The notes beneath the pieces are model-generated. The model worked only from the letters and a program-made list of their open reading frames with translations. It did no database searches and had not been told where the DNA came from. The position numbers were made by a program, and so were the translations under genes. Below are positions 1-9,789 of a stretch of DNA of 64,000 bases, in pieces (the stretch's first letter is position 1; every line of letters begins with the position of its first letter). The DNA is taken from NCBI RefSeq assembly GCF_943736975.1, contig NZ_CALSFO010000003.1, positions 186,001-250,000 on the forward strand. Reading direction: 5' to 3'. Source of the stretch: Streptococcus sp. Marseille-Q0941. GTDB lineage: Bacteria > Bacillota > Bacilli > Lactobacillales > Streptococcaceae.

Positions 1-2
1 AG

Positions 3-1094
3 ACAGGTCAAGAATTTGATTTATCCGCTATTGAAGGTATCAAGGTTGATAAACACTCAACTGGTGGAGTAGGAGATAAGGTCACCTTGATTTTAGCTCC
101 CCTGGTTGCCAGTTTTGATGTTCCAGTGGCTAAGATGAGTGGTAGAGGTCTGGGACACACCGGTGGAACTATCGATAAATTAGAATCTATCAAAGGATTT
201 CAAGTCGAACGCAGTCAGGATGACTTTATCAAACAAGTCCAAGATATGGGTGTTTCAGTCATTGGACAGTCTGATCAACTAGTCAAAGCGGATAAACTGC
301 TTTATGCACTACGAGATGTGACTGCGACAGTTGATACCATCCCCTTGATTGCTAGTTCTGTCATGAGTAAAAAGATTGCAGCTGGTGCTGATGCTATCTT
401 ACTGGACGTAACAGTTGGTGAAGGTGCCTTTATGAAGACAGTCGACGAGGCACGTCAACTGGCTCAAACCATGGTAAATCTTGGGAAGGCAGTAGGTCGA
501 AAGACCGTAGCAGTCATTACGGATATGAGTCAACCTTTGGGACGTGCCATTGGGAATCGCTTGGAAATTCTAGAAGCACTAGAAATTCTTCAGGGTAAAG
601 GACGCGAGGATATTAGCCACTTTATCTGTGAGTTAGCCCAGATTATGCTATCTTTGGCAAATGTTGAAAAAACGGTTGAGGAAGTGAAAGAACATCTTGA
701 GAATGGCAAGGCTCTTAAAAAATTTGAAGAGATGGTTCTTGCTCAGGGTGGAGATTTAGAAGATCTTTATCGGCCTGTAAAAGTTGATCATGTAGTAGAA
801 ATTCCTGCTCAGTTAGATGGTGTCATTGAGGCACTTCCAGCCATGGAGTTCGGTCTTTTTGCCATGAGATTAGGTGCTGGACGTGCAGTGAAAACAGATA
901 CTCTTGACTATGAGACGGGGATTGTTTTTGAGAAGAAAGTTGGAGAATCAGTCAAAAAGGGCGAAATTGTCGCAAAAGTATATGCAAATGGCAAAATTTC
1001 TCCTGAACTAGTTACAGATTTCCAAAAATATGTTAAAATTAAAATAAGTGATGAAGCGATAAAAACACGTGAAATCATCGAAATTATCTCCTAA
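3..1094 (+). CDS. pdp: Pyrimidine-nucleoside phosphorylase, 5'-truncated by window edge
   Basis: Phosphorolysis of uridine, thymidine and deoxyuridine to base and (deoxy)ribose-1-phosphate in the cytoplasm. The open frame is already in phase at base 3, so the true start lies before the window; 363 C-terminal residues are visible against about 430 for the family. Visible motifs: KHSTGGVGDK near the start of the fragment (phosphate/substrate site), SGRGLGHTGGT, and DMSQPLGRAIGN in the middle; the C-terminal part carries the alpha/beta lobe typical of PyNP. deoC follows after 17 bases and then cdd, so the products feed directly into deoxyribose-phosphate breakdown. Alternative: thymidine phosphorylase DeoA, less likely because Gram-positive cocci use the broad PyNP type. 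Confidence 0.93.
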   Translation, partial: TGQEFDLSAIEGIKVDKHSTGGVGDKVTLILAPLVASFDVPVAKMSGRGLGHTGGTIDKLESIKGFQVERSQDDFIKQVQDMGVSVIGQSDQLVKADKLLYALRDVTATVDTIPLIASSVMSKKIAAGADAILLDVTVGEGAFMKTVDEARQLAQTMVNLGKAVGRKTVAVITDMSQPLGRAIGNRLEILEALEILQGKGREDISHFICELAQIMLSLANVEKTVEEVKEHLENGKALKKFEEMVLAQGGDLEDLYRPVKVDHVVEIPAQLDGVIEALPAMEFGLFAMRLGAGRAVKTDTLDYETGIVFEKKVGESVKKGEIVAKVYANGKISPELVTDFQKYVKIKISDEAIKTREIIEIIS

Positions 1095-1111
1095 TTTAAG
1101 GATAAAATGAT

Positions 1112-1774
1112 ATGAAATTAAATAAATACATTGATCATACGCTATTGAAGCAAGATGCGACAGTAGAACAAATCGATCGTTTGCTATCTGAAGCAAGAGA
1201 GTACGATTTTGCAAGTGTTTGTGTAAATCCATGCTGGGTTTCTCATGCAAAAGCAGGTCTTAAAGATACAGATGTAAAAGTTTGTACGGTTGTAGGTTTC
1301 CCTCTAGGAGCCACAACTTCAGCTGTTAAGGGTTATGAAACCAAAGAAGCTATCCAAAATGGTGCTGACGAAATTGATATGGTTATCAACGTTGGTGCAC
1401 TCAAATCAGAAAATGCTGCATTTGTTGAGTCAGATATTCGAGCAGTTGTTGAAGCAAGCGGAGACAAACTCGTTAAGGTGATTATTGAAGCTTGTTTGTT
1501 GACAGATGAGGAAAAAGTTCTTGCATGTCAACTAGCCCAGAAAGCAGGAGCAGACTTTGTCAAGACTTCTACAGGTTTCTCAACAGGTGGTGCAACACTA
1601 CCAGATGTTCAATTAATGCGCCAGACAGTTGGACCGGATATGGGTGTCAAAGCTGCTGGTGGAGCTCGTTCTTATGCGGATGCTGTTGCTTTTGTTGAGG
1701 CAGGAGCTACTCGTATCGGAACATCGTCTGGTGTAGCAATCCTTAAAGGAGAATTAGCTGATGGCGACTACTGA
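1112..1774 (+). CDS. deoC: Deoxyribose-phosphate aldolase
   Basis: Cleaves 2-deoxyribose-5-phosphate to glyceraldehyde-3-phosphate and acetaldehyde; last step of deoxynucleoside catabolism. The 220-residue length is normal for class I DERA. The Schiff-base lysine is K151 in KTSTGF, the assisting lysine is K180 in VKAAGG, and D89 lies in DEIDMV, all as expected. The start ATG sits 17 bases after the pdp stop with AAGGA just upstream. Its last 14 bases overlap the start of cdd in another frame, indicating translational coupling within a pdp-deoC-cdd operon. Confidence 0.96.
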   Translation: MKLNKYIDHTLLKQDATVEQIDRLLSEAREYDFASVCVNPCWVSHAKAGLKDTDVKVCTVVGFPLGATTSAVKGYETKEAIQNGADEIDMVINVGALKSENAAFVESDIRAVVEASGDKLVKVIIEACLLTDEEKVLACQLAQKAGADFVKTSTGFSTGGATLPDVQLMRQTVGPDMGVKAAGGARSYADAVAFVEAGATRIGTSSGVAILKGELADGDY

Positions 1775-2150
1775 GTTGATTGATTTAGCAATTGAAACTA
1801 GTAAAAAAGCCTATGTGCCCTACTCACATTTTCCAATTGGTGCCGTATTGGTTGCCAAGGATGGAAGTGTTTATACTGGAGTCAATGTCGAGAATGCTAG
1901 CTTCTCTTTGACCAACTGTGGTGAAAGAACAGCTATCTTTAAGGCGGTTTCTGAAGGACAGCGAGACTTTTCAGAATTGATTGTCTATGGTCAAACAGAA
2001 AAACCGATTTCGCCTTGTGGTGCTTGTCGCCAAGTCATGGTCGAATTTTTTAAACCAGATCTAAAGGTGACTCTAGTCGCCAAAGATAAAACGACGGTCG
2101 AGATGACGGTCGGGGAATTACTTCCATACTCATTTACAGACTTGAACTAG
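1761..2150 (+). CDS. cdd: Cytidine deaminase
   Basis: Deaminates cytidine and deoxycytidine to uridine and deoxyuridine, which pdp upstream can then cleave. The 129 residues fit the small homotetrameric form. Zinc ligands are C53 (in TNCGERTA), C86 and C89 (PCGAC); E55 is the catalytic proton shuttle. It starts inside the end of deoC (14-base overlap), so it is probably translated by coupling. About 90 bases separate it from the nucleoside-binding lipoprotein gene. Confidence 0.96.
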   Translation: MATTELIDLAIETSKKAYVPYSHFPIGAVLVAKDGSVYTGVNVENASFSLTNCGERTAIFKAVSEGQRDFSELIVYGQTEKPISPCGACRQVMVEFFKPDLKVTLVAKDKTTVEMTVGELLPYSFTDLN

Positions 2151-2240
2151 TCTGTGCTGCTCACTGAGTAGCAAGGGTCCTTGTGACCAAACAATCCATA
2201 CTTGCAACATCGTTGCGCATCTTATTTAGGAGGTTCAGTA

Positions 2241-3296
2241 ATGAACAAGAAACAATGGCTAGGCCTTGGTCTAGTTGCAGTAGCAGCATTTGGACTTGCT
2301 GCATGTGGTAATCGCTCTTCTCGCAACGCAGCTTCATCTTCTTCTGATGTGAAGACTAAAGCAGCTATCGTTACAGATACTGGTGGTGTTGATGATAAAT
2401 CATTCAACCAATCAGCTTGGGAAGGTCTTCAAGCTTGGGGTAAAGAACATAACCTTGAAAAAGATAAAGGTTATACTTACTTCCAATCAACAAGTGAAGC
2501 TGACTACGCAAACAACTTGCAACAAGCAGCTGGAAACTACAACTTGATCTATGGTATTGGTTTTGCACTTAAAAATGCAGTTGCTGATGCTGCCAAAGAA
2601 CATACAGATATAAACTATGTTTTGATTGACGATGTGATCAAAGATCAAAAAAATGTTGTAAGTGCTACTTTTGCTGATAACGAAGCAGCATACCTTGCAG
2701 GTGTCGCTGCAGCTAAAACTACTAAAACAAAACAAGTTGGTTTTGTAGGTGGTATGGAATCTGAAGTTATTTCTCGCTTCGCAGCTGGTTTCAAAGCTGG
2801 TGTTGAGTCAGTTGACCCATCTATCAAAGTTCAAGTAGACTACGCTGGTTCATTTGGTGATGCTGCTAAAGGTAAAACAATCGCTGCAGCTCAATATGCT
2901 GCAGGTGCAGATGTTATCTACCAAGCAGCTGGTGGTACTGGGGCAGGTGTCTTCTCTGAAGCTAAATCTTTGAACGAAAGCAAAAATGAAAGTGAAAAAG
3001 TTTGGGTTATCGGTGTAGACCGTGACCAAGTAGATGAAGGTAAATATACTTCTAAAGATGGTAAAGAAGCTAACTTCGTACTTGCTTCTACTTTGAAACA
3101 AGTTGGTACAGCTGTAAAAGACCTTGCTAACAAAGCTGAAAAAGGTGAATTCCCTGGTGGTCAAGTTATCGTTTACTCATTGAAGGATAAAGGTGTTGAC
3201 TTGGCAGTAACAAACCTTTCTGAAGAAGGTAAAAAAGCTGTTGAAGATGCAAAAGCTAAAATCCTTGATGGTAGTATCAAAGTTCCTGAAAAATAA
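2241..3296 (+). CDS. pnrA: Nucleoside-binding lipoprotein (BMP/PnrA family)
   Basis: Extracellular substrate-binding lipoprotein of the nucleoside ABC transporter encoded downstream. The ATG at 2241 was chosen because TAGGAGG lies 8 bases upstream and a complete lipoprotein signal follows: MNKK, a hydrophobic stretch, and lipobox LAAC with the lipidated cysteine at residue 22, then a Ser-rich linker. The mature part carries the Med/BMP fold signature around IVTDTGGVDDKSFNQ. Length 351 residues, like pneumococcal PnrA (TmpC). A TTG-started extension from 2202 has no ribosome site and would bury the signal peptide. The leader 2160-2220 has two small dyads, CAAGG/CCTTG and GCAAC/GTTGC. Confidence 0.95.
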   Translation: MNKKQWLGLGLVAVAAFGLAACGNRSSRNAASSSSDVKTKAAIVTDTGGVDDKSFNQSAWEGLQAWGKEHNLEKDKGYTYFQSTSEADYANNLQQAAGNYNLIYGIGFALKNAVADAAKEHTDINYVLIDDVIKDQKNVVSATFADNEAAYLAGVAAAKTTKTKQVGFVGGMESEVISRFAAGFKAGVESVDPSIKVQVDYAGSFGDAAKGKTIAAAQYAAGADVIYQAAGGTGAGVFSEAKSLNESKNESEKVWVIGVDRDQVDEGKYTSKDGKEANFVLASTLKQVGTAVKDLANKAEKGEFPGGQVIVYSLKDKGVDLAVTNLSEEGKKAVEDAKAKILDGSIKVPEK

Positions 3297-3436
3297 TGGA
3301 TGGAAGTCATTTCTTAGGAAGCGGTCTTGGGCCGCTTCTTTAAGAATTGAGGCAAATGGTTTTGTCTCAATAGAGCTTGCTAAGTTTCTTTAGCAGGTTT
3401 TATTGAAACAAAATAAAACTCTGAAAGGAAGAGCAC
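3297..3436 (+). promoter_or_regulatory. Three-hairpin intercistronic region pnrA-nupO
   Basis: Three successive stem-loops can be drawn: GAAGCGG/CCGCTTC (3318-3338); a ten-pair stem TTGAGGCAAA/TTTGTCTCAA with a four-base loop (3347-3370); and an imperfect CTTGCTAA/TTAGCAGG stem followed by TTTTATT. The first and third resemble leaky intrinsic terminators or mRNA-end stabilisers. Such spacing between a binding protein and its ABC genes commonly gives more lipoprotein than transporter; that role is inferred here. Confidence 0.55.
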
Positions 3437-4972
3437 ATGGCACACGATAATGTCATTGAAATGCGTGAAATTACCAAAGTTTTTGGTGAATTTGTCGCTA
3501 ACGACAAGATTAACCTTGAGCTTCGTAAAGGTGAAATTCATGCACTTTTAGGAGAAAATGGAGCGGGCAAGTCCACTCTTATGAACATGCTAGCGGGGCT
3601 TCTAGAACCAACTAGTGGTGAAATTGTGGTCAACGGTCAAGTTGTGAAGCTAGACTCGCCATCAAAAGCAGCTAGCCTCGGAATTGGGATGGTTCACCAA
3701 CACTTTATGTTGGTAGAAGCATTCACTGTTTCTGAAAATATCATTTTGGGGAGTGAGTTGACCAAAAATGGTGTGCTAGATATTGCTCGTGCAACTCGAG
3801 AAATCAATGAGTTGTCTGAACGCTATGGTCTTGCTGTGGATCCTTCTGCCAAAGTTGCAGATATCTCTGTCGGGGCTCAACAACGGGTTGAAATCTTAAA
3901 GACACTTTATCGTGGAGCAGATATCCTTATCTTTGACGAACCAACTGCCGTCTTAACACCATCAGAAATCGATGAGTTGATGGCTATTATGAAGAATTTG
4001 GTCAAAGAAGGGAAATCAATTATCTTGATTACCCATAAATTGGATGAAATTCGTGCTGTATCTGACCGCGTCACTGTTATCCGTCGTGGTAAATCTATCG
4101 AAACAGTTGAAATTGCTGGTGCAACCAATGCTGACTTAGCTGAGATGATGGTAGGTCGTTCTGTTTCCTTCAAAACTGAGAAACAGGCGGCTCAACCAAA
4201 AGAAGTGATTCTATCGATTAAAGACTTGGTTGTCAACGAAAACCGTGGTGTTCCAGCGGTTAAAAATCTATCCCTCGATGTTCGAGCTGGTGAGATCGTC
4301 GGAATTGCCGGGATTGATGGAAATGGTCAGTCAGAATTGATCCAAGCTATCACTGGCCTTCGAAAGATTGAGTCGGGTAGTGTGGAGCTGAAAGGCCAGT
4401 CCATCGTAGGATTGCGCCCGCGCCAAATTACAGAAATGAGTGTAGGTCACGTTCCAGAAGACCGCCATCGTGATGGTTTGGTTTTGGAAATGATGATTTC
4501 TGAGAACATTGCTCTTCAAACCTACTACAAAGAGCCTCTTAGCAAGAAGGGTATCTTAAATTATAGCAATATCATCGGATATGCTAAACAATTAATGCAA
4601 GAATTCGATGTGCGTGCTGCTAGTGAGATTGTTCCGGCTAAAGCTCTTTCTGGAGGAAATCAACAAAAAGCTATCATCGCTCGAGAAGTCGATCGAAATC
4701 CTGATCTCCTTATCGTCAGCCAACCTACTCGTGGTCTGGATGTCGGTGCTATTGAGTACATTCACAAACGCTTGATTCAAGAGCGTGATAATGGGAAAGC
4801 TGTCCTTGTAGTTAGCTTTGAACTTGATGAGATTCTAAATGTCTCTGATAGAATTGCCGTTATCCACGATGGTAAGATTCAAGGGATTGTAACCCCAGAA
4901 ACAACCAACAAGCAAGAGCTTGGTGTCTTGATGGCTGGTGGTGAATTGGAAAAGGAGAAGAGTGATGTCTAA
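3437..4972 (+). CDS. nupO: Nucleoside ABC transporter, duplicated ATP-binding protein (NupO-type)
   Basis: Energises nucleoside import with the permeases that follow and PnrA. The 511 residues hold two ABC domains, as in RbsA/MglA. The N-terminal domain is canonical: Walker A GENGAGKST at residues 39-47, ABC signature around SVGAQQRVEI, Walker B ending FDEPTAVL. In the C-terminal domain the P-loop is degenerate (GIDGNGQSE) and the Walker B reads SQPTRGLD, so that site probably does not hydrolyse ATP, usual for this subfamily. GGAAGAG lies before the ATG. The 3' end overlaps the next gene by 8 bases. Confidence 0.93.
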   Translation: MAHDNVIEMREITKVFGEFVANDKINLELRKGEIHALLGENGAGKSTLMNMLAGLLEPTSGEIVVNGQVVKLDSPSKAASLGIGMVHQHFMLVEAFTVSENIILGSELTKNGVLDIARATREINELSERYGLAVDPSAKVADISVGAQQRVEILKTLYRGADILIFDEPTAVLTPSEIDELMAIMKNLVKEGKSIILITHKLDEIRAVSDRVTVIRRGKSIETVEIAGATNADLAEMMVGRSVSFKTEKQAAQPKEVILSIKDLVVNENRGVPAVKNLSLDVRAGEIVGIAGIDGNGQSELIQAITGLRKIESGSVELKGQSIVGLRPRQITEMSVGHVPEDRHRDGLVLEMMISENIALQTYYKEPLSKKGILNYSNIIGYAKQLMQEFDVRAASEIVPAKALSGGNQQKAIIAREVDRNPDLLIVSQPTRGLDVGAIEYIHKRLIQERDNGKAVLVVSFELDEILNVSDRIAVIHDGKIQGIVTPETTNKQELGVLMAGGELEKEKSDV

Positions 4973-6023
4973 AAAATTACAACAAATTTCGGTTCCTTTG
5001 ATTTCTGTTATTTTAGGGATCCTACTCGGAGCCATCGTCATGTGGATTTTTGGCTACGATGCTATCTGGGGATATGAAGAACTTTTCTACACAGCCTTTG
5101 GTAGTGTACGTGGAATCGGTGAAATCTTCCGTGCCATGGGGCCTTTGGTCTTGATTGCTCTAGGATTTGCAGTGGCAAGCCGTGCTGGTTTCTTTAATGT
5201 TGGTCTTCCAGGACAAGCCCTCGCAGGTTGGGTTATGAGTGGTTGGTTCGCTCTTTCTTTCCCAGATTTGCCACGTCCCTTAATGATTCTTGCGACAATT
5301 GTTATTGCCTTGGTTGCGGGAGGAATCGTTGGTGCTATTCCTGGTATTTTAAGAGCCTACCTTGGGACATCTGAGGTTATCGTAACCATTATGATGAACT
5401 ACATTGTTCTTTATGTGGGAAATGCCTTTATCCACAGCTTCCCTAAAGAAATTATGCAAAGTACGGATTCGTCTATTCGTGTTAGTGCAAATGCAACTTA
5501 TCAAACACCTTGGCTTGCTGAGCTAACAGGAAATTCTCGTATGAACATTGGGATTTTCTTTGCTATCATAGCCGTTGCGGTTATCTGGTTCATGCTTAAA
5601 AAGACAACTCTCGGTTTTGAGATCCGTGCAGTTGGTCTAAATCCAAATGCTTCTGAATATGCAGGTATTTCAGCTAAACGTACCATTATTCTATCCATGA
5701 TTATTTCGGGTGCCCTCGCAGGACTTGGTGGAGCAGTAGAAGGACTTGGTACCTTCCAAAACGTCTACGTTCAAGGTTCATCATTGGCAGTCGGATTTAA
5801 CGGTATGGCAGTAAGTCTACTTGCGTCAAACTCCCCAGTTGGAATTCTATTTGCGGCCTTCTTATTCAGTGTCCTACAGGTTGGAGCACCGGGTATGAAT
5901 GCTGCACAAGTACCGTCTGAGCTTGTAAGTATCGTTACAGCCTCAATTATCTTCTTTGTCAGCGTTCACTACATCATCGAACGCTTTGTCAAACCAAGAA
6001 AACAACTTAAAGGAGGTAAATAA
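4965..6023 (+). CDS. nupP: Nucleoside ABC transporter permease (NupP-type)
   Basis: Integral membrane permease of the BPD_transp_2 (ribose/branched-chain amino acid) class, 352 residues, about ten hydrophobic segments with the class motif region EVIVTIMMNYI and GLNPNASEYAGI. The ATG at 4965 has AAAGGAG 6-7 bases upstream and gives MSKKLQQI followed by the first membrane helix; an in-frame GTG at 4938 has no better site. It overlaps the ATPase gene by 8 bases and is followed after 2 bases by the second permease, so all three are co-translated. Confidence 0.92.
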   Translation: MSKKLQQISVPLISVILGILLGAIVMWIFGYDAIWGYEELFYTAFGSVRGIGEIFRAMGPLVLIALGFAVASRAGFFNVGLPGQALAGWVMSGWFALSFPDLPRPLMILATIVIALVAGGIVGAIPGILRAYLGTSEVIVTIMMNYIVLYVGNAFIHSFPKEIMQSTDSSIRVSANATYQTPWLAELTGNSRMNIGIFFAIIAVAVIWFMLKKTTLGFEIRAVGLNPNASEYAGISAKRTIILSMIISGALAGLGGAVEGLGTFQNVYVQGSSLAVGFNGMAVSLLASNSPVGILFAAFLFSVLQVGAPGMNAAQVPSELVSIVTASIIFFVSVHYIIERFVKPRKQLKGGK

Positions 6024-6025
6024 GG

Positions 6026-6982
6026 ATGTCGATTACAACAATGTTAACCCTTATGGTTTCGTCCATGTTGATTTACTCAGCACCACTTATTTTCACAAGT
6101 ATCGGAGGAGTTTTCTCTGAACGTGGTGGAGTTGTTAACGTTGGTCTTGAAGGAATCATGGTCATGGGTGCATTTTCTGGAGTTGTTTTTAACCTTGAAT
6201 TTGCTCAAGATTTGGGAGCATTAACTCCTTGGTTGGCGCTTCTAGTTGGTGGATTAGTAGGTGCAATCTTCTCGCTCATTCACGCAGTAGCTACAATTCA
6301 TTTCCGTGCTGACCATGTTGTCAGTGGTACCGTACTTAACTTGATGGCGCCAGCCTTGGCAGTCTTCTTGGTCAAGGTGCTTTATAACAAGGGACAAACG
6401 GATAACTTAACGCAAACATTTGGTCGATTTGATTTCCCTCTTTTGGCGAATATCCCAGTTATCGGAGATATCTTCTTCAAGTCAACAAGTTTACTTGGTT
6501 ATCTAGCAATTGCTTTCTCATTCTTAGCATGGTTTGTTCTCTTTAAAACTCGCTTTGGACTTCGTCTTCGTTCAGTTGGTGAACACCCACAAGCAGCAGA
6601 CACTTTGGGAATCAATGTTTACAAGATGAGATATCTTGGAGTTGTGATTTCAGGTTTCCTCGGAGGAATCGGTGGAGCTATTTACGCTCAATCAATTTCT
6701 GTTAACTTCTCAGTGACAACCATCGTCGGTCCAGGGTTTATCGCTCTTGCTGCCATGATTTTCGGTAAATGGAATCCTGTTGGTGCTATGCTTTCAAGTC
6801 TTTTCTTTGGACTATCACAAAGTTTGGCAGTTATCGGTTCTCAATTACCTTTCCTACAAGGAGTGCCAGCAGTTTACCTTCAAATCGCACCTTACCTCTT
6901 GACCATTGTCGTTTTAGCAGCCTTCTTTGGTAAAGCTGTTGCTCCGAAAGCAGATGGTATCAACTATATTAAATCTAAATAA
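6026..6982 (+). CDS. nupQ: Nucleoside ABC transporter permease (NupQ-type)
   Basis: Second permease of the heterodimeric membrane domain, 318 residues, strongly hydrophobic throughout. Motifs shared with NupP: GGVVNVGLEGIM near the N terminus and SVGEHPQAADTLGI in the cytoplasmic loop. GGAGG precedes the ATG by about 9 bases. Last gene of the nucleoside uptake operon; the terminator at 6991 follows directly. Confidence 0.92.
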   Translation: MSITTMLTLMVSSMLIYSAPLIFTSIGGVFSERGGVVNVGLEGIMVMGAFSGVVFNLEFAQDLGALTPWLALLVGGLVGAIFSLIHAVATIHFRADHVVSGTVLNLMAPALAVFLVKVLYNKGQTDNLTQTFGRFDFPLLANIPVIGDIFFKSTSLLGYLAIAFSFLAWFVLFKTRFGLRLRSVGEHPQAADTLGINVYKMRYLGVVISGFLGGIGGAIYAQSISVNFSVTTIVGPGFIALAAMIFGKWNPVGAMLSSLFFGLSQSLAVIGSQLPFLQGVPAVYLQIAPYLLTIVVLAAFFGKAVAPKADGINYIKSK

Positions 6983-6990
6983 TATAAAAA

Positions 6991-7020
6991 AACGTCAGTT
7001 TCAACTGACGTTTTATTTTT
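6991..7020. terminator. Bidirectional intrinsic terminator, nupQ / plsY
   Basis: Perfect ten-pair stem AACGTCAGTT/AACTGACGTT (6991-7000 with 7003-7012), two-base loop, T-rich on the right and A-rich on the left, so it works on both strands between convergent genes. The plsY stop codon begins one base after the stem. Confidence 0.9.
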
Positions 7021-7654
7021 TAGGTTCTTGATGAGTTAAGTTGAGTCCCCAAGGGATAATATTTTCCGTTTTATTTTGGATGCGTTTGATATTGTCCTTG
7101 TGTCTCACAATCACTAAACTTGCAAGACCAATCATAATCACCGTGAAAAGTAGATCATAACTAGTTAAAATAAAACCAAACAGAGGAAATAGAAGGACTC
7201 CAAGAATCGCAGCAAGAGCAGCCGATATACTGGAAAGGGAAATCATGCTACCAAGATAGAGGCTTCCAAAGAATACGACTGCTAGATAGAGACAGAAAAC
7301 AGGCGCAAATCCGAAAATCACCCCAGCACTGGTTGCGACAGCCTTGCCCCCCTTAAATCCTGCAAAGATAGGGAAAGTATGTCCAATCACAGCCAAAAGT
7401 CCAAATACAAGAGGTGATACACCTTGTAAATGGAAAAGGATAGGAAGGAGAGTTGCCAAGGTCCCTTTAAAGAAGTCAATCACAAAGGTTGCCATACCTG
7501 CTTTCTTACCTAAAATGCGGAAAGTATTGGTCGTTCCGGTATTGCCGGATCCATGTTCTCTTAGATTGATGTTAAAGAAGATTTGCCCAATCCACAAGCC
7601 TGAAGGGATCGAACCCAATAAATAAGCTAAAATTAATAATACTATTGTTATCAT
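7013..7654 (-). CDS. plsY: Acyl-phosphate:glycerol-3-phosphate acyltransferase
   Basis: Membrane enzyme that acylates glycerol-3-phosphate with acyl-phosphate, first step of phospholipid synthesis. The start at 7654 gives [19 protein letters not shown], the usual PlsY N terminus; an upstream open frame to 7834 is not hydrophobic PlsY sequence and overlaps the parE start. Motifs: GSIPSG, the active-site block [10 protein letters not shown], and [19 protein letters not shown]. 213 residues with about five membrane segments, normal for the family. It diverges from parE with 173 bases between the two starts. Confidence 0.94.
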   Translation of the reverse strand: MITIVLLILAYLLGSIPSGLWIGQIFFNINLREHGSGNTGTTNTFRILGKKAGMATFVIDFFKGTLATLLPILFHLQGVSPLVFGLLAVIGHTFPIFAGFKGGKAVATSAGVIFGFAPVFCLYLAVVFFGSLYLGSMISLSSISAALAAILGVLLFPLFGFILTSYDLLFTVIMIGLASLVIVRHKDNIKRIQNKTENIIPWGLNLTHQEPKK

Positions 7655-7769
7655 GCTTCTATTATACCATGAAACAGGAGAGAAACGTAAGGAATCTTTT
7701 CTGGAATTGTGACATCTGAAATCTTGTAATAGAAAGATTTGACAATAGGGATCTACAATTAGAAAAATT

Positions 7770-7798
7770 TTGCAAAATCGCTGGAAAACCTGTAAAAT
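7770..7798 (+). promoter_or_regulatory. Putative promoter of parE
   Basis: TTGCAA (7770-7775), 17-base spacer, TAAAAT (7793-7798). The ribosome site AGGAGG lies at about 7817-7822, six bases before the GTG start. Confidence 0.65.
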
Positions 7799-7827
7799 AG
7801 AAAAGATGAACAAATAGGAGGTTCCTT

Positions 7828-9771
7828 GTGTCAAAAAAGGAAATCAATATTAATAACTACAATGATGATGCCATTCAGGTGCTAGAAGGGTTGGATGCGG
7901 TCCGTAAACGTCCAGGGATGTATATCGGATCAACCGACGGTGCTGGTCTCCATCATCTGGTCTGGGAAATCGTGGACAATGCAGTCGATGAAGCCTTGTC
8001 TGGATTTGGTGATCGCATTGATGTGACCATCAATAAAGACGGCAGTCTAACCGTTCAAGACCATGGTCGAGGGATGCCGACTGGGATGCACGCCATGGGA
8101 ATTCCAACTGTTGAAGTTATCTTTACCATTCTCCACGCAGGAGGGAAATTCGGTCAAGGGGGTTATAAGACATCTGGAGGTCTCCACGGGGTGGGTTCTT
8201 CGGTCGTTAATGCTCTTTCTAGTTGGCTGGAAGTTGAAATCACCCGTGACGGTACAGTCTACAAACAACGTTTTGAAAATGGCGGGAAACCTGTCACAAC
8301 CTTGAAAAAAGTTGGTACAGCACCTAAGTCTAAGACAGGTACCAAAGTTACCTTCATGCCGGATGCTAGTATCTTTTCTACGACTGACTTCAAGTACAAT
8401 ACCATTTCAGAACGCCTTAATGAATCAGCTTTTCTCTTGAAGAATGTAACCTTGTCATTAACGGACAAGCGAACAGATGAAGCAATCGAATTTCATTATG
8501 AAAACGGGGTGCAGGACTTTGTTTCTTATCTCAACGAAGACAAAGAAACCTTGACGCCAGTTCTTTACTTTGAAGGCGAAGATAATGGTTTTCAAGTGGA
8601 AGTAGCCCTCCAGTACAATGATGGATTTTCTGATAACATCTTGTCATTTGTCAATAACGTCCGTACCAAAGACGGTGGGACTCATGAGACAGGACTCAAG
8701 TCTGCCATTACCAAGGTTATGAATGACTATGCACGTAAGACGGGGCTTCTCAAGGAAAAAGATAAAAATCTTGAAGGGTCTGATTACCGCGAAGGGTTAT
8801 CAGCTGTTCTTTCTATCCTAGTTCCTGAAGAACACTTGCAGTTTGAGGGACAGACCAAGGATAAACTTGGGAGCCCACTCGCTCGTCCAATCGTTGATAG
8901 TATTGTCGCTGAAAAACTGACTTTCTTCCTTATGGAAAATGGGGAGTTGGCTTCTAATCTGATTCGTAAAGCCATTAAGGCGCGTGATGCCCGTGAAGCA
9001 GCACGTAAAGCGCGTGATGAGAGCCGAAATGGTAAGAAAAATAAAAAAGACAAGGGCTTACTTTCTGGTAAATTAACTCCAGCCCAGTCTAAAAATCCAG
9101 CTAAGAACGAACTCTATCTGGTCGAGGGGGACTCTGCCGGTGGATCTGCCAAACAAGGTCGTGACCGCAAGTTTCAGGCTATTTTGCCTCTTCGTGGTAA
9201 GGTCATCAATACAGCCAAGGCCAAGATGGCAGATATCCTCAAAAACGAAGAAATCAACACCATGATTTATACCATCGGTGCTGGTGTTGGGGCAGATTTC
9301 TCTCTTGAAGATGCCAACTATGACAAGATCATTATCATGACCGATGCGGACACCGATGGTGCCCACATTCAAACCCTTCTCTTAACCTTCTTTTATCGCT
9401 ATATGCGTCCGCTAGTCGAAGCAGGACATGTCTATATCGCCCTTCCGCCTCTTTATAAGATGTCCAAAGGAAAAGGCAAGAAAGAAGAAGTAGCCTACGC
9501 TTGGACGGACGGAGAGCTAGAAGAACTCCGCAAGCAGTTTGGCAAAGGCGCTACCCTCCAACGCTACAAGGGGCTTGGTGAGATGAATGCCGACCAACTC
9601 TGGGAAACAACCATGAACCCAGAAACTCGAACTCTCATCCGTGTCACGATCGAAGACCTGGCTCGCGCTGAACGCCGCGTAAATGTCCTCATGGGTGATA
9701 AGGTCGAACCACGCCGTAAGTGGATTGAAGATAATGTCAAGTTTACTTTGGAAGAAACGACGGCGTTTTGA
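7828..9771 (+). CDS. parE: DNA topoisomerase IV subunit B
   Basis: ATPase subunit of topoisomerase IV, which decatenates daughter chromosomes. 647 residues from a GTG start preceded by AGGAGG. GHKL ATPase motifs in order: [18 protein letters not shown] and [20 protein letters not shown] motifs EGDSAGGSA and DADTDGAHI in the C-terminal half. Residues linked to fluoroquinolone resistance in pneumococcal numbering are wild type: D435, P454, I460, E474. The partner parC lies nearly 4 kb downstream, beyond an accessory island; the AbiH-family gene begins 18 bases after the parE stop. Confidence 0.97.
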   Translation: MSKKEININNYNDDAIQVLEGLDAVRKRPGMYIGSTDGAGLHHLVWEIVDNAVDEALSGFGDRIDVTINKDGSLTVQDHGRGMPTGMHAMGIPTVEVIFTILHAGGKFGQGGYKTSGGLHGVGSSVVNALSSWLEVEITRDGTVYKQRFENGGKPVTTLKKVGTAPKSKTGTKVTFMPDASIFSTTDFKYNTISERLNESAFLLKNVTLSLTDKRTDEAIEFHYENGVQDFVSYLNEDKETLTPVLYFEGEDNGFQVEVALQYNDGFSDNILSFVNNVRTKDGGTHETGLKSAITKVMNDYARKTGLLKEKDKNLEGSDYREGLSAVLSILVPEEHLQFEGQTKDKLGSPLARPIVDSIVAEKLTFFLMENGELASNLIRKAIKARDAREAARKARDESRNGKKNKKDKGLLSGKLTPAQSKNPAKNELYLVEGDSAGGSAKQGRDRKFQAILPLRGKVINTAKAKMADILKNEEINTMIYTIGAGVGADFSLEDANYDKIIIMTDADTDGAHIQTLLLTFFYRYMRPLVEAGHVYIALPPLYKMSKGKGKKEEVAYAWTDGELEELRKQFGKGATLQRYKGLGEMNADQLWETTMNPETRTLIRVTIEDLARAERRVNVLMGDKVEPRRKWIEDNVKFTLEETTAF

Positions 9772-9789
9772 AAGGATGAAAAAGAGGAT

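Noticed and set aside
2151..2240. Purine-type riboswitch before pnrA
   Set aside because: Only two short hairpins; the conserved purine-riboswitch core and three-way junction are not there.
7655..7834. N-terminal extension of PlsY to 7834
   Set aside because: It covers the parE promoter and start, and the conserved PlsY N terminus begins at 7654.
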